Source: JBEKTW01 sp963727845 | GTDB taxonomy: Bacteria > Bacteroidota > Ignavibacteria > UBA10030 > SZUA-254 | DNA length: 64,000 nt | Assembly: GCA_963727845.1 (NCBI GenBank) | Contig: CAVSHI010000003.1 | Location: forward strand, 372,001 to 436,000 | Reading direction: 5' to 3' | Part shown: piece after piece, positions 18,275 to 27,336 of the stretch | Numbering within the stretch: the stretch's first letter is position 1 | Layout: each line of letters opens with the position of its first letter | Program-made: the position numbers and the translations under genes | The notes under the pieces: generated by a model | What the model saw: only the letters and a program-made list of their open reading frames with translations | Told to the model about the DNA's origin: nothing | Database searches by the model: none

Positions 18275-21157
18275 ATGATTCAAGAAAAACTCATCGTCAA
18301 GGGCGCACGCGTCCATAATCTCAAGAACATCGACGTTGAGATGCCGCGCGACAAGCTCATCGTCATCACGGGATTGTCGGGTTCCGGCAAGTCAAGCCTG
18401 GCATTCGACACCATTTACGCCGAAGGCCAGCGGCGGTACGTTGAAAGTCTTTCCGCCTACGCACGCCAGTTCCTCGGATTGATGGAGCGCCCCGACGTTG
18501 ACAACATCGAGGGATTAAGCCCTTCAATTTCCATCGAGCAGAAATCCATTTCGCACAACCCCCGCTCGACCGTCGGCACGGTGACCGAGATCTATGATTA
18601 CCTGAGACTTCTCTTCGCGCGCGTCGGAACACAATTCTGCTACAATTGCGGAGAGGCCGTCGAGAAGCAAACGGTCGACCAGATCATCGACGCGGTTATG
18701 GCGTACAAAGAGGGAACGAAAGCACAGATCCTTGCCCCGGTGATCCGGGGTCGCAAGGGACATTACCGCGAGCTTTTCGAAGAAATCGTCAAAGATGGTT
18801 ACTTGCGTGTTCGCGTCGACGGCGAGACGAAGGAAATCCGCAAGGGCATGAAAACCGACCGGTACAAAGTCCACAATATTGAAATCGTCGTCGACCGTAT
18901 TGTGATGCGTCCGGATATACGATCCCGTGTTGCCGATTCCCTTGAAACTGCGCTGAACGTCGGCTCGGGCATCGTCATCGTCAACGACGGGGAAAAGGAT
19001 CAGCTGTTCAGCCAGCATTTTGCATGTCACCGGTGCGGAATCAGCTATGAAGAACTGGCGCCAAATTCGTTTTCGTTCAATTCACCGTACGGAGCCTGCC
19101 CATCCTGCAACGGCCTCGGTGAGACAAAAGAATTTGACGTCAACTTGATTCTGCCGGACGAATCTCTCTCGATAACCCAGGAGGGACTCGCGCCGCTGGG
19201 GAAGCCGCGCGACACCTGGCTGTGGAGTCAGGTGAAAGCCGTTGCGAAGAAGTACGATTTCAGTTTCGACACCCCCATCAAGAAACTTCCCAAGAAAGCC
19301 CGCGAAGTGTTGCTGTGGGGCGCCGGTGACGAAAAATTCGAAGTTCTCTATACGTATTCGAGCGGCCGGACGGTGGTGTACAAGCACCGGTTCAACGGGC
19401 TGGTGGATGCCCTCAAGCATTACTTCGAGGAATCAACTTCCGGCGGGATTCGCGAATGGGTGGAATCGTTTATGACAACGAAGCCGTGCCTGACCTGCAA
19501 CGGCGGACGGCTAAAAAAAGAAAGCCTCGCGGTGCGACTTCCGGATGAAAAGAAGAAGAGCGCCGTCAACATCCAGAAAATTGTCAACTTCTCCATTCGC
19601 GACTGTTACGCCTTTTTCTCATCTCTCGAGCTTACAGCGCGCCAGCTTGAAATCGCACATCAGATTCTGAACGAAATCAAACAACGACTACAATTCTTGC
19701 TCAACGTCGGGTTGAATTACCTCACGCTCGACCGTTCGGCACGAACGCTCTCGGGCGGAGAATCACAGCGGATCCGGCTTGCCACGCAAATTGGCACGCA
19801 GCTCGTCGGCGTTCTGTATATCCTCGACGAACCCAGCATCGGACTGCATCAGCGCGATAATATCAAGCTTATCCATTCACTCCAGCAAATGCGGGATCTC
19901 GGCAACACCGTGATAGTCGTCGAGCATGATAAGGAAATGATCCAGAACGCCGATTTTGTCGTCGATCTGGGTCCGGGCGCCGGAGAGCATGGCGGCCATT
20001 TGGTAACCTGTGGAAAGCCGGGCCAATTAAAAATTCAAAATTCAAAAATTAAGATTCCAGGCAACGGGATGGGAGCCCCATCTCACACGGCTCTCTACTT
20101 GCTCGGCAAGAAACGAATTGAAGTGCCCACGAAGCGCCGGACAGGAAACGGAAAAAGTCTTCGGTTGCGAGGATGTGAAGGCAACAATTTGAAGTCTATT
20201 GACGTCGGCCTTCCCTTGGGCACACTCATATGCGTAACAGGCGTGAGCGGCTCGGGGAAATCGAGTCTCATCACCGAAACGCTCTACCGCATCCTTGCAA
20301 AGAGATTCTACAAATCGAAGGAAGTTCCGCTCCGGCACAAGTCTCTGGATGGGATTGATCAAATCGACAAGGTAATCGACATCGACCAGGCGCCCATCGG
20401 ACGGACGCCGCGCTCGAATCCGGCCACGTACACGGGGTTGTTCACTCACATCCGCGATTTGTACACCCAGCTTCCAGAGGCAAAAATTCGCGGCTACAAA
20501 CCCGGGCGGTTCAGTTTCAATGTGAAAGACGGGCGCTGCGAGGGCTGCGAAGGAGACGGCCTTCGGAAAATCGAGATGAACTTCTTACCCGACGTTTATG
20601 TGCTCTGTGAAGTGTGCAAAGGCAAACGGTACAACCGGGAAACGCTCGAAGTCCTGTACAAGGGGAAGTCAATTTCCGACGTTCTTGAGATGACCGTCGA
20701 AGAAGCGGTCGGCTTCTTCAGGGAGATACCGGCGCTTCAACGAAAACTTGTAACTTTGCACGACGTGGGACTCGGGTACATACGGCTCGGCCAGCAGGCA
20801 ACAACGCTGTCAGGCGGAGAAGCACAGCGAGTGAAACTGTCGACAGAGCTCTCAAAGGTCGGCACGGGGAAAACTCTCTACATCCTGGACGAACCGACAA
20901 CGGGTCTGCATTTCGAGGACATCCGCATGTTGTTGTCGGTACTCGACAAGCTTGTCGATAAGGGCAACACGGTTGTCGTCATCGAGCACAACATGGATGT
21001 TGTCAAGACTGCAGACTGGATCATCGACCTCGGGCCCGAAGGCGGCGACGAGGGCGGCTATATCGTAGCCGAAGGGACCCCCGAATCCATCGCGAAGAAT
21101 GAAAAATCCTACACAGGGATGTATTTGAAAAAAGAACTGCGGGGTAACATCCGATAG
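18275..21157 (+). CDS. uvrA: Excinuclease ABC subunit A
   Basis: Nucleotide excision repair damage sensor, 960 residues. It has two ABC ATPase modules, Walker A GLSGSGKSSLAFDT and GVSGSGKSSL, with signatures LSGGESQRIRLA and LSGGEAQRVKL. Two zinc modules are present (CHRCG...CPSCNG and CEGCEGDG...CEVCKG). The start at 18275 (MIQEKLIVKGARVHNLKNI) is chosen because residues further upstream are not family-like. An unusual lysine/isoleucine-rich insertion at about residues 585-597 is encoded by a short tandem repeat (20027-20061). The insertion sits after the first ATPase half, in a linker likely to tolerate it. Confidence 0.96.
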   Translation: MIQEKLIVKGARVHNLKNIDVEMPRDKLIVITGLSGSGKSSLAFDTIYAEGQRRYVESLSAYARQFLGLMERPDVDNIEGLSPSISIEQKSISHNPRSTVGTVTEIYDYLRLLFARVGTQFCYNCGEAVEKQTVDQIIDAVMAYKEGTKAQILAPVIRGRKGHYRELFEEIVKDGYLRVRVDGETKEIRKGMKTDRYKVHNIEIVVDRIVMRPDIRSRVADSLETALNVGSGIVIVNDGEKDQLFSQHFACHRCGISYEELAPNSFSFNSPYGACPSCNGLGETKEFDVNLILPDESLSITQEGLAPLGKPRDTWLWSQVKAVAKKYDFSFDTPIKKLPKKAREVLLWGAGDEKFEVLYTYSSGRTVVYKHRFNGLVDALKHYFEESTSGGIREWVESFMTTKPCLTCNGGRLKKESLAVRLPDEKKKSAVNIQKIVNFSIRDCYAFFSSLELTARQLEIAHQILNEIKQRLQFLLNVGLNYLTLDRSARTLSGGESQRIRLATQIGTQLVGVLYILDEPSIGLHQRDNIKLIHSLQQMRDLGNTVIVVEHDKEMIQNADFVVDLGPGAGEHGGHLVTCGKPGQLKIQNSKIKIPGNGMGAPSHTALYLLGKKRIEVPTKRRTGNGKSLRLRGCEGNNLKSIDVGLPLGTLICVTGVSGSGKSSLITETLYRILAKRFYKSKEVPLRHKSLDGIDQIDKVIDIDQAPIGRTPRSNPATYTGLFTHIRDLYTQLPEAKIRGYKPGRFSFNVKDGRCEGCEGDGLRKIEMNFLPDVYVLCEVCKGKRYNRETLEVLYKGKSISDVLEMTVEEAVGFFREIPALQRKLVTLHDVGLGYIRLGQQATTLSGGEAQRVKLSTELSKVGTGKTLYILDEPTTGLHFEDIRMLLSVLDKLVDKGNTVVVIEHNMDVVKTADWIIDLGPEGGDEGGYIVAEGTPESIAKNEKSYTGMYLKKELRGNIR
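20027..20061 (+). repeat. Heptad repeat inserted in uvrA
   Basis: Five consecutive 7-base units of the form TTAAAAA, TTCAAAA, TTCAAAA, ATTAAGA, TTCCAGG. The base composition is far more AT-rich than the surrounding gene and the encoded LKIQNSKIKIPG is not expected in UvrA. The reading frame stays open through it. Confidence 0.7.
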
Positions 21158-21158
21158 G

Positions 21159-21755
21159 CTACCGGGAAACGAATCTATTCCCTTCCACAAAAAACCGCCA
21201 GCGTTTGTCGGTGGCTTTCTTGATTCCGATTCTGGTTGATGAACCAATCAGCGATTTGGGGATTTTTTCTCCGCCTGCAACGAAGATCTCATCACCCAGC
21301 AAATCAATTCCATTCTGTTTGCGTTGAATCCCGAATGCCTCGCACAGTTTGGCCGGTCCATTCGCAACATTCCAATAATCCGCTTCATCCCAACTGCATC
21401 CTCTTTTCTTTCTCATGACCTCAATCCCTTTAACCGGCTCGACCGCACGGATCAGCACCGCTTCCCCTATTCCTTTTCCTCGCGTCACGACGTTCGCGCA
21501 GAAATGCATACCGTAGGTGAAGTATACGTAGAGATGCCCGCCTTGCCGGAACATCATTTCATTTCGCTTGGTTTGCCCGCGGTACGCATGGCTGGCAGGA
21601 TCTTTTTTGCCGAGATAAGCTTCAACCTCAACGATTTTCCCGATGAGGAGCTGCCGGCCCATTTTTCTGACGAGGAACTTGCCAAGTAGTTCTTTCGCTA
21701 CGGTAAGGGTGGAACGGAGGTAGAAAGAGCGAGGAAGTTTTTCTAATCGTGACAC
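21159..21755 (-). CDS. mpg: 3-methyladenine DNA glycosylase (AAG/Mpg family)
   Basis: Base-excision repair glycosylase of 198 residues. Family motifs are AKELLGKFLVRK, IVEVEAYLGKKDPASHAYRG (containing the catalytic Glu), RNEMMFRQGGHLYVYFTYGMHFCANVV and NGPAKLCEAFGI. It removes alkylated purines. It is convergent with uvrA, whose stop codon lies one base away, so two DNA-repair genes meet tail to tail with no terminator between them. Confidence 0.94.
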   Translation of the reverse strand: MSRLEKLPRSFYLRSTLTVAKELLGKFLVRKMGRQLLIGKIVEVEAYLGKKDPASHAYRGQTKRNEMMFRQGGHLYVYFTYGMHFCANVVTRGKGIGEAVLIRAVEPVKGIEVMRKKRGCSWDEADYWNVANGPAKLCEAFGIQRKQNGIDLLGDEIFVAGGEKIPKSLIGSSTRIGIKKATDKRWRFFVEGNRFVSR

Positions 21756-21790
21756 GAAGTGCGTAGCCTATTTGTTTAACCCCTCCTGTA

Positions 21791-21815
21791 ATCCTCCTCT
21801 TGGTAAGGGGAGGAT
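21791..21815. repeat. Short palindrome between mpg and the aldehyde dehydrogenase gene
   Basis: Inverted repeat with 11-bp arms (ATCCTCCTCTT and AAGGGGAGGAT, one mismatch) and a 3-nt loop. No T-run follows on either strand, so a simple terminator is unlikely. It looks like a dispersed intergenic palindrome. Confidence 0.4.
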
Positions 21816-21873
21816 GTTCTCACCCGCGCTCAAATTTGCGGGGGTCATTACACCTTCTGCTAACAGGAGAGGT

Positions 21874-23571
21874 TCACCGTCTCGAGAAATCCTTAATAAT
21901 TCTCTCAACCTCTTCCTCGGAAATTCCAGTGCCAAGCGATCCCGATCCTTTCCCGGTTGCAGGTTCCGACTGAGATTCACGTTTGTAACTGGGAACGTTG
22001 CCCGCTTTGAGACGAATCCTTTCATCAATCTCTTCGAGCCAGGATTTCGACGCAGTCGGCTTCGGGAGCGGAGTAGGAGCATTATGGCTGATGGGCGGCT
22101 TAATAGGCAGAGGCTCATGTGCCGATGGCGCCGTTTCCGATTTTGAATCTGCCGTTCTCATTGCGGGCGGGCTCTGACCAGCGGGTCTTGCGGCCACAGG
22201 CGCATCACCGGGCGCGTTGATCGGTCTCGTCTCAAACGCCAGTCGCTTGATATTAATGAGATGCTTCGCAGATACGTTCTCCGATATGATCGACCCGCCA
22301 AATGTCCCCGGTCCGAGCGTCATCGAAGGAAGAAGTTCATTCGTGTATCCAACCGCACCCAGAGCTGCAACGGTATTCACAAGAATGCGAAAGGCAGGCT
22401 TCTCGACCGCAAATTTCATGACGATGTCTTCATCCATTGAATGGATGACAAGCGTATGTCCTATGCCGCCGAATTCGAGCAGCTCGATGCACCTCTCGCA
22501 GCCTTCACGCCAATTGTCCACCGTGTAGAACGAAAGCACGGGCGAAAGCTTCTCCCGCGAGAGTGGATACTCGCGACCCACTCCCTGCAGCTCCACGATC
22601 AGGACCTGCGTATCGGCCGGGACAGAGATTCCCGCTTTCTGAGCGATGTACGGAGCGGGCTTTCCGACCATATCCGGATTGATTGACCCGCGCTGGTCGA
22701 ACATCAGGCGCCCAAGCTTCTCCTTGTCGTCTCCTTCGATGAAGTGGCAATGACGGTTCTTGAACTCCGCCACGACAACATTCTTGACGGCTGAATCGAC
22801 GATCACGGAAGCTTCCGTAGAACACAGCACGCCCAGGTCGAACGTCTTTCCCGTGATGATATCGGCTACCGCTTTGCGGATATTGGCACTTTTCTCAATA
22901 TACGCTGGTACATTTCCGGGTCCGACGCCGTAGGCGGGTTTTCCGGCACCATAGGCTGCCTTCACCATCGGCGTACTGCCCGTTGCGAGGATCACCGATA
23001 CAAGTTTGTGTTTCATCAATTCGTTGGTCGCCTCGATGGTCGGGTTCTGCAGGCACGACATGAGACCCTGGGGTGCGCCGGCGGCTTCCGCTGCCTGGGC
23101 GACCACGTTCATCGCCTCGACAGTGCATTTCACGGCTTTCGGATGGGGGCTCGCGACGATGCCGTTTCTTCCTTTCACAGAAATGATCGCTTTGAACATC
23201 ACCGTGGCGGTGGGATTCGTGGAAGGGATGAGCGCACAGACGACACCCATCGGCTCGGCGAGCTCAATGATTCTCTTCTCTCGGTCCTCCCTGATGACCC
23301 CGACCGTTTTGAGGTCTCTGATGGACTCGCACACACGTCGCGTCGCGAACTCATTCTTCTTCTTTTTGTCTTCCGGCTTACCGAAGCCGGTCTCCTCATG
23401 GGCCATTCTTCCGAGTCGTTCTGCAGCTTCGAAGCCGGCGTCCGCCATTGCTCTCACGATGCGGTCGACGCGCACCTGGTCGTACGCGCGGAATTCGAGT
23501 TGTGCGGCTTTTGCCTTTAGCACAAGCTCACGCATTTCCTGGATTGACTGGAGGTCCCTGTCTAACGGCAT
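21874..23571 (-). CDS. CoA-acylating aldehyde dehydrogenase with microcompartment-type C-terminal tail
   Basis: Aldehyde dehydrogenase of the EutE/PduP/AdhE N-domain type, 565 residues, converting acetaldehyde or a similar aldehyde plus CoA to the acyl-CoA with NAD. The catalytic cysteine is Cys250 in DLGVLCSTEAS; the Rossmann region holds ALIPSTNPTATVMFK. The catalytic core ends near residue 445. A Pro/Ala-rich linker of about 100 residues follows, then an amphipathic helix (SEEEVERIIKDF, 551-562). Such tails act as encapsulation peptides that bring enzymes into bacterial microcompartments. Two vertex-protein genes lie at 36.2-36.8 kb. No alcohol dehydrogenase, phosphotransacylase or signature enzyme is in the window, so the substrate is unknown. 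Confidence 0.88.
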   Translation of the reverse strand: MPLDRDLQSIQEMRELVLKAKAAQLEFRAYDQVRVDRIVRAMADAGFEAAERLGRMAHEETGFGKPEDKKKKNEFATRRVCESIRDLKTVGVIREDREKRIIELAEPMGVVCALIPSTNPTATVMFKAIISVKGRNGIVASPHPKAVKCTVEAMNVVAQAAEAAGAPQGLMSCLQNPTIEATNELMKHKLVSVILATGSTPMVKAAYGAGKPAYGVGPGNVPAYIEKSANIRKAVADIITGKTFDLGVLCSTEASVIVDSAVKNVVVAEFKNRHCHFIEGDDKEKLGRLMFDQRGSINPDMVGKPAPYIAQKAGISVPADTQVLIVELQGVGREYPLSREKLSPVLSFYTVDNWREGCERCIELLEFGGIGHTLVIHSMDEDIVMKFAVEKPAFRILVNTVAALGAVGYTNELLPSMTLGPGTFGGSIISENVSAKHLINIKRLAFETRPINAPGDAPVAARPAGQSPPAMRTADSKSETAPSAHEPLPIKPPISHNAPTPLPKPTASKSWLEEIDERIRLKAGNVPSYKRESQSEPATGKGSGSLGTGISEEEVERIIKDFSRR

Positions 23572-23590
23572 AGCTTATTCCTTTCTACAG

Positions 23591-23632
23591 TGAGCTCTGA
23601 GCGATGAGCTTTGAGTATTGAGATGTGAGCCG
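23591..23632. repeat. TGAGNNN heptad repeat
   Basis: Six consecutive 7-base units all beginning TGAG (TGAGCTC, TGAGCGA, TGAGCTT, TGAGTAT, TGAGATG, TGAGCCG). It lies between the PPC-domain gene and the aldehyde dehydrogenase gene. It does not resemble a terminator or promoter. Confidence 0.75.
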
Positions 23633-23660
23633 ATTCGTGCCGACATTTCCCCAAAACGTT

Positions 23661-24095
23661 TCACAAAGTTCGGTCCGACTTCCACAGGTACAATCCGGTT
23701 GCGTCATCATGTCCGCGGACGAGATCTTCTCCCTCAAACTCGTCGATGAAGACTTCACATGCAAATACTTTTGTCCCGGGTAACAGATGGCCGCCGAATA
23801 CTTTCCCTTCTCTATCTCCCAGCAAGATGTGCGCGTGTACGAACGGCTGGCCATCGCGGATGCTCACATTTCCGTTGCAGCTCAGGATTTCCATCCCGCC
23901 CGGAAATTCGAGCGGCAGGTAGCTTCTCAGGTTCTGGTCGTAATAGGCGACAACGGCGTGTGTCGTCGCGCCAATGGCCTGTATACTGCCAAGTCGAATG
24001 TTTTCTCTCTTCACGATTTCCATCAAGCTCTCATACAAATCCGCGCCAAGGGGAATCTGGCCGATATGCGTTCGTTTTGGGAGATAGGCGCTCAT
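23661..24095 (-). CDS. PPC (DUF296) domain protein
   Basis: Single PPC domain, 144 residues. Signatures are LPLGADLYESLMEIVKRENIRLGSIQAIGA near the N-terminus and PFVHAHILLGDREGKVFGGHL with the conserved His residues towards the C-terminus. Plant members bind DNA through an added AT-hook, which is absent here. Bacterial members form trimers and their role is unclear. The ATG at 24095 follows the ruvB stop by about 10 nt; an upstream TTG inside ruvB is possible. Confidence 0.85.
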   Translation of the reverse strand: MSAYLPKRTHIGQIPLGADLYESLMEIVKRENIRLGSIQAIGATTHAVVAYYDQNLRSYLPLEFPGGMEILSCNGNVSIRDGQPFVHAHILLGDREGKVFGGHLLPGTKVFACEVFIDEFEGEDLVRGHDDATGLYLWKSDRTL

Positions 24096-24105
24096 GCGGT
24101 TGAGT

Positions 24106-25170
24106 CTATTTTGCGTTCTCAAAAAGGGTCGGCTGGCCCGCGGACAACTTGCGATTCACACCGAAATGCTTGTAGGCAAGGTCTGTCGCCTCGCGTCCTC
24201 TCGGCGTGCGTTTGAGAAATCCTTCCTGGATCAGATACGGCTCGTACACTTCCTCAATCGTTCCCGGTTCCTCACCCACGGCAACCGCTATCGTGTTCAC
24301 GCCGACGGGGCCGCCGCTGAATTTCTCCATGATCGTCAACAAAATGCGCTTGTCCATTTCGTCGAGGCCGTGGTCGTCCACTTCAAGAGCTTTCAAAGAA
24401 TATTCTGCCACCTCTTTCGATATGGTGCCGTCGTACTTTGCGAGCTGCTTATCGGCCTGCGCAAAATCCCTGCATCGCCGGAGCAGCCGGTTGGCGATCC
24501 TCGGGGTGCCGCGGGAACGGCGGGCTATTTCTTCGCAACCCTGACGGTGAGTCCTCACATTCAGAAGGGCCGCAGACCGCTCGATGATTTTCTCCAGCTC
24601 CCCCGCCGGATAGTAATCCAAACGGTTTGTCAACCCGAACCGGGAGCGTAACGGCGCGGAGAGAAGTCCCGCACGCGTTGTCGCGCCGATGAGCGTGAAT
24701 CGCGGAAGGCTCAATTGCACGCTTCTTGCATTCGGACCGCTGTCGATGACGATGTCGATTCTGAAGTCCTCCATTGCCGAGTACAAATACTCTTCAACGA
24801 TCGGATTGAGCCGGTGGACTTCATCAATGAAAAGGACGTTGCCGGCATTCAAACTGGTAAGAATACCCGCGAGGTTGAAGGGTTTGTCGAGCGCGGGTCC
24901 CGATGTCACCTTGATCTGTGCACCGATCTCGTGAGCGACGATGTAGGCCAGGGTGGTTTTGCCGAGCCCGGGAGGACCTGTGAGAAGAACGTGGTCGAGA
25001 CTTTCCTTTCGCTTCTTTGCGGCATTAATGAAGACCGTGAGGTTGTCGACAATCTTCTTCTGGCCGACAAACTCGTCGAAGCGGGATGGACGCAATGTCT
25101 GGTCGAGCTCTACTTCGTTCTCGAGACGTTTCGGGGGTTGTATGGTCTGCTCGTTTTGCCATTCTATCAT
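24106..25170 (-). CDS. ruvB: Holliday junction branch-migration ATPase RuvB
   Basis: AAA+ motor of about 354 residues. Walker A is GPPGLGKTTLAY, Walker B includes LFIDEVHRL, sensor 1 is GATTRAG and the arginine finger is in APLRSRFG. The C-terminal winged helix (GRIATDLAYKHFG-like: GREATDLAYKHFG) contacts DNA. It works with RuvA, encoded 129 bp upstream, and RuvC. The start is either the ATG at 25170 or a GTG three codons earlier. Confidence 0.96.
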   Translation of the reverse strand: MIEWQNEQTIQPPKRLENEVELDQTLRPSRFDEFVGQKKIVDNLTVFINAAKKRKESLDHVLLTGPPGLGKTTLAYIVAHEIGAQIKVTSGPALDKPFNLAGILTSLNAGNVLFIDEVHRLNPIVEEYLYSAMEDFRIDIVIDSGPNARSVQLSLPRFTLIGATTRAGLLSAPLRSRFGLTNRLDYYPAGELEKIIERSAALLNVRTHRQGCEEIARRSRGTPRIANRLLRRCRDFAQADKQLAKYDGTISKEVAEYSLKALEVDDHGLDEMDKRILLTIMEKFSGGPVGVNTIAVAVGEEPGTIEEVYEPYLIQEGFLKRTPRGREATDLAYKHFGVNRKLSAGQPTLFENAK

Positions 25171-25299
25171 TTCGCACACGTAGAATCTGCAACTCCAATG
25201 GACGGATATATTGGTCCGATCACGGGATCAAACTCTCCGAATAACGGTAAAATGTACAGAGTTTGGGAATGAATAGCAACCTACGGCCCGGCTAGAAGG

Positions 25300-25902
25300 T
25301 TATTGAGAGGCGTGCCGCAGAGCCCGCCTGATCAGTTCTTCAACCGGGATTTCTTTCTGCGTGGATTCTTTGAGAACCGTGAAGACCGCTTTCTCGGCGC
25401 TCGCGCGTGAGTGACCTAAGGCCATGAGCGCCACGACGGCCTCCGAACGGGACTTCATCTGAATACTCGATGGAAGCGCTGCCGATTCCAGATTTTCCAC
25501 TTTCGATAGTTTGTCGCGGAGCTCGATCACAAGCCTCTCGGCAGTTTTTCTTCCAACGCCCGGAATTGAAGTGAGGGCGGAAATGTTGCCTTCGACGATA
25601 GCCGCTCTCAGTTCCGCCGTGCTCAGTCCGGAGAGAATCCCCTGCGCCATTTTGGGACCGATGCCGGAAACCGAGATCAACAGACGGAACATTTCGCGCT
25701 CAGCTTCAGCAGCAAATCCATACAGATGAATGATATCCTCCCGGACGTGCAGGTACGTCAGGATCTTGATCTTCGCCCCGATCTGTCCGAGTTTTTCGTA
25801 TGTCGAAAGCGGGATGCTGACGGAATATCCCACGCCCCCGACGTTGATGACCAGCTCGGTCGGCGTTTTTTGAACCAGTGTTCCCTGGAGATATGAGATC
25901 AT
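25300..25902 (-). CDS. ruvA: Holliday junction DNA-binding protein RuvA
   Basis: Protein of 200 residues. The N-terminal OB domain starts MISYLQGTLVQKTPTELVINVGGVGYSV; two helix-hairpin-helix motifs follow (LISVSGIGPKMAQGIL and LTSIPGVGRKTAERLVIEL). The C-terminal domain binds RuvB. Begins 8 nt after the ruvC stop, so ruvC-ruvA are co-transcribed. Confidence 0.96.
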   Translation of the reverse strand: MISYLQGTLVQKTPTELVINVGGVGYSVSIPLSTYEKLGQIGAKIKILTYLHVREDIIHLYGFAAEAEREMFRLLISVSGIGPKMAQGILSGLSTAELRAAIVEGNISALTSIPGVGRKTAERLVIELRDKLSKVENLESAALPSSIQMKSRSEAVVALMALGHSRASAEKAVFTVLKESTQKEIPVEELIRRALRHASQ

Positions 25903-25910
25903 CGTGCGGC

Positions 25911-26456
25911 TTACCGTGAAGGTCTTGACAGTTTTTCCGAGTGCGATGCGAGAAACGTTTTCCAGTCCTTGAATGTCTTGCTCGTCGACTTGCGGCGATG
26001 CACATGGCAGACGGCAACCGCCAGGGCGTCGGTAGCATCATAGTACTTTGGCGTCTGCTTCAGCTTTAGGAGGGATGCGATCATGTACTGAACCTGCTGC
26101 TTCGAGGCACTCCCTCTGCCGACGATGGCTTTCTTCACTTCGCGGGGAGAGTATTCCCGCGTCGGGATATCCCGCAAGACGGCGGCAAGCATTGCAACGC
26201 CGCGGGCATGGCCAAGTTTTAATGCGGACTGGGCATTCTTGCCGTAAAATGCAGTTTCGATTGCAAACTCCTCCGGGTGGTATTTTTCCATCACGTCGTT
26301 CAATGCGTCGAAGATACGTTTCAATCTCGCGGGAAGTGGAACGCTCGAATTGTTCCTGATCGCGTCACAGGCGAGCACCGTTATCTGTCCGTTCCGGTTG
26401 TCGATGACTCCATAACCGGTAATTAGCGTCCCGGGGTCAACGCCGAGAATGATCAT
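25911..26456 (-). CDS. ruvC: Holliday junction resolvase RuvC
   Basis: Endonuclease of the RNase H fold, 181 residues, with the N-terminal catalytic Asp in ILGVDPGTLITGYG, the Glu in FAIETAFYGKNAQSALKLGHARG and the C-terminal acidic pair in YDATDALAVAVCH. Resolves recombination junctions produced by RuvAB. First gene of the ruvC-ruvA-ruvB run, downstream of yebC. Confidence 0.96.
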   Translation of the reverse strand: MIILGVDPGTLITGYGVIDNRNGQITVLACDAIRNNSSVPLPARLKRIFDALNDVMEKYHPEEFAIETAFYGKNAQSALKLGHARGVAMLAAVLRDIPTREYSPREVKKAIVGRGSASKQQVQYMIASLLKLKQTPKYYDATDALAVAVCHVHRRKSTSKTFKDWKTFLASHSEKLSRPSR

Positions 26457-26460
26457 GATA

Positions 26461-26590
26461 GTTAATTAGTTAGATGGTTAAATAGTTAAATGGTTGGTTG
26501 ACAGTTCGTTGGTCGAATGTAGCTGCTAGACAATACTGTGGAAGAACGAACGAACTAACGAACTATCTCACTAACAACTATTTAACTTTC
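26461..26590. repeat. Inverted arrays of octamer repeats between ruvC and yebC
   Basis: The left side has five consecutive 8-base units (GTTAATTA, GTTAGATG, GTTAAATA, GTTAAATG, GTTGGTTG, 26461-26500). The right side has related units on the opposite strand (GAACGAAC, GAACTAAC, GAACTATC and degenerate copies, about 26547-26590). The two arrays face each other around roughly 45 bp of unique sequence. The right end reaches the end of yebC. Confidence 0.65.
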
Positions 26591-27334
26591 ATTAAACATT
26601 GCCATGGTTTTTTCATCGATATCAAAATTCGAATAGACATGCTGCACATCCTCATGATCCTCGAGGGCTTCCATGAGTTTCAGGACCTGCTCCGCCTCTT
26701 TGCCCTCAACCTTTACCATATTCTCGGGGATCAATTGAACTTCCGCATCTTCAAATTTGACGCCTTTCGTCTCAAGCGATTGCCGGACAGCTTCGAAGTT
26801 GGTCGGAGTCGTAACAATTTCATACAACTCTTCATCGGTCCTCATGTTGTCCGCGCCCGCGTCAAGAGCGATTCCGAGAAATTCGTCCTCATTATAATTT
26901 GCCCTGGCGACGTGGATGATTCCTGTCCGGTGAAACATCCAAGAGACTGAGTTGGCGGCGCCGAGTTTCCCGTTGTTGCGCTCAAGAACATGGCGCAATT
27001 CCGAGACGGTGCGGTTCTTATTATCCGTCACCGACTCAATAATGAGAGCGACGCCGGCAGGTCCGTATCCTTCGTAAGAGACTTCCTCGTAGATCACGCC
27101 CGGAAGTTCACCCGTGCCCCGCTGGATAGCTCTCTTGATGTTGTCGGCGGGCATGTTTGCGGCCTGCGCTTTTTCAATGGCCAGGCGCAGTCTCGGGTTC
27201 CCCTGCTGATTGCCGCCGCCGTCGCGCGCGGCGATCGTCATTTCTTTGCTCAATCGTGTGAATACGCGCCCTCGTTTCGCGTCCGTGACGCCTTTCTTCC
27301 TCTTAATTTTCGCCCATTTATTATGACCTGACAT
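26582..27334 (-). CDS. yebC: YebC/PmpR family protein
   Basis: Protein of 250 residues starting MSGHNKWAKIKRKKGVTDAKRGRVFTRL, the invariable YebC start, with GYGPAGVALIIE and NKNRTVSELRHVLERNNG. Older annotation calls it a transcriptional regulator; recent work on the family links some members to ribosomes stalled on polyproline. Its place upstream of ruvCAB is conserved in many bacteria. The ATG lies 2 nt after the recJ stop. Confidence 0.95.
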   Translation of the reverse strand: MSGHNKWAKIKRKKGVTDAKRGRVFTRLSKEMTIAARDGGGNQQGNPRLRLAIEKAQAANMPADNIKRAIQRGTGELPGVIYEEVSYEGYGPAGVALIIESVTDNKNRTVSELRHVLERNNGKLGAANSVSWMFHRTGIIHVARANYNEDEFLGIALDAGADNMRTDEELYEIVTTPTNFEAVRQSLETKGVKFEDAEVQLIPENMVKVEGKEAEQVLKLMEALEDHEDVQHVYSNFDIDEKTMAMFNES

Positions 27335-27336
27335 AG

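Noticed and set aside
21791..21815. Palindrome as a terminator for the aldehyde dehydrogenase gene
   Set aside because: No T-run follows the stem on the minus strand.
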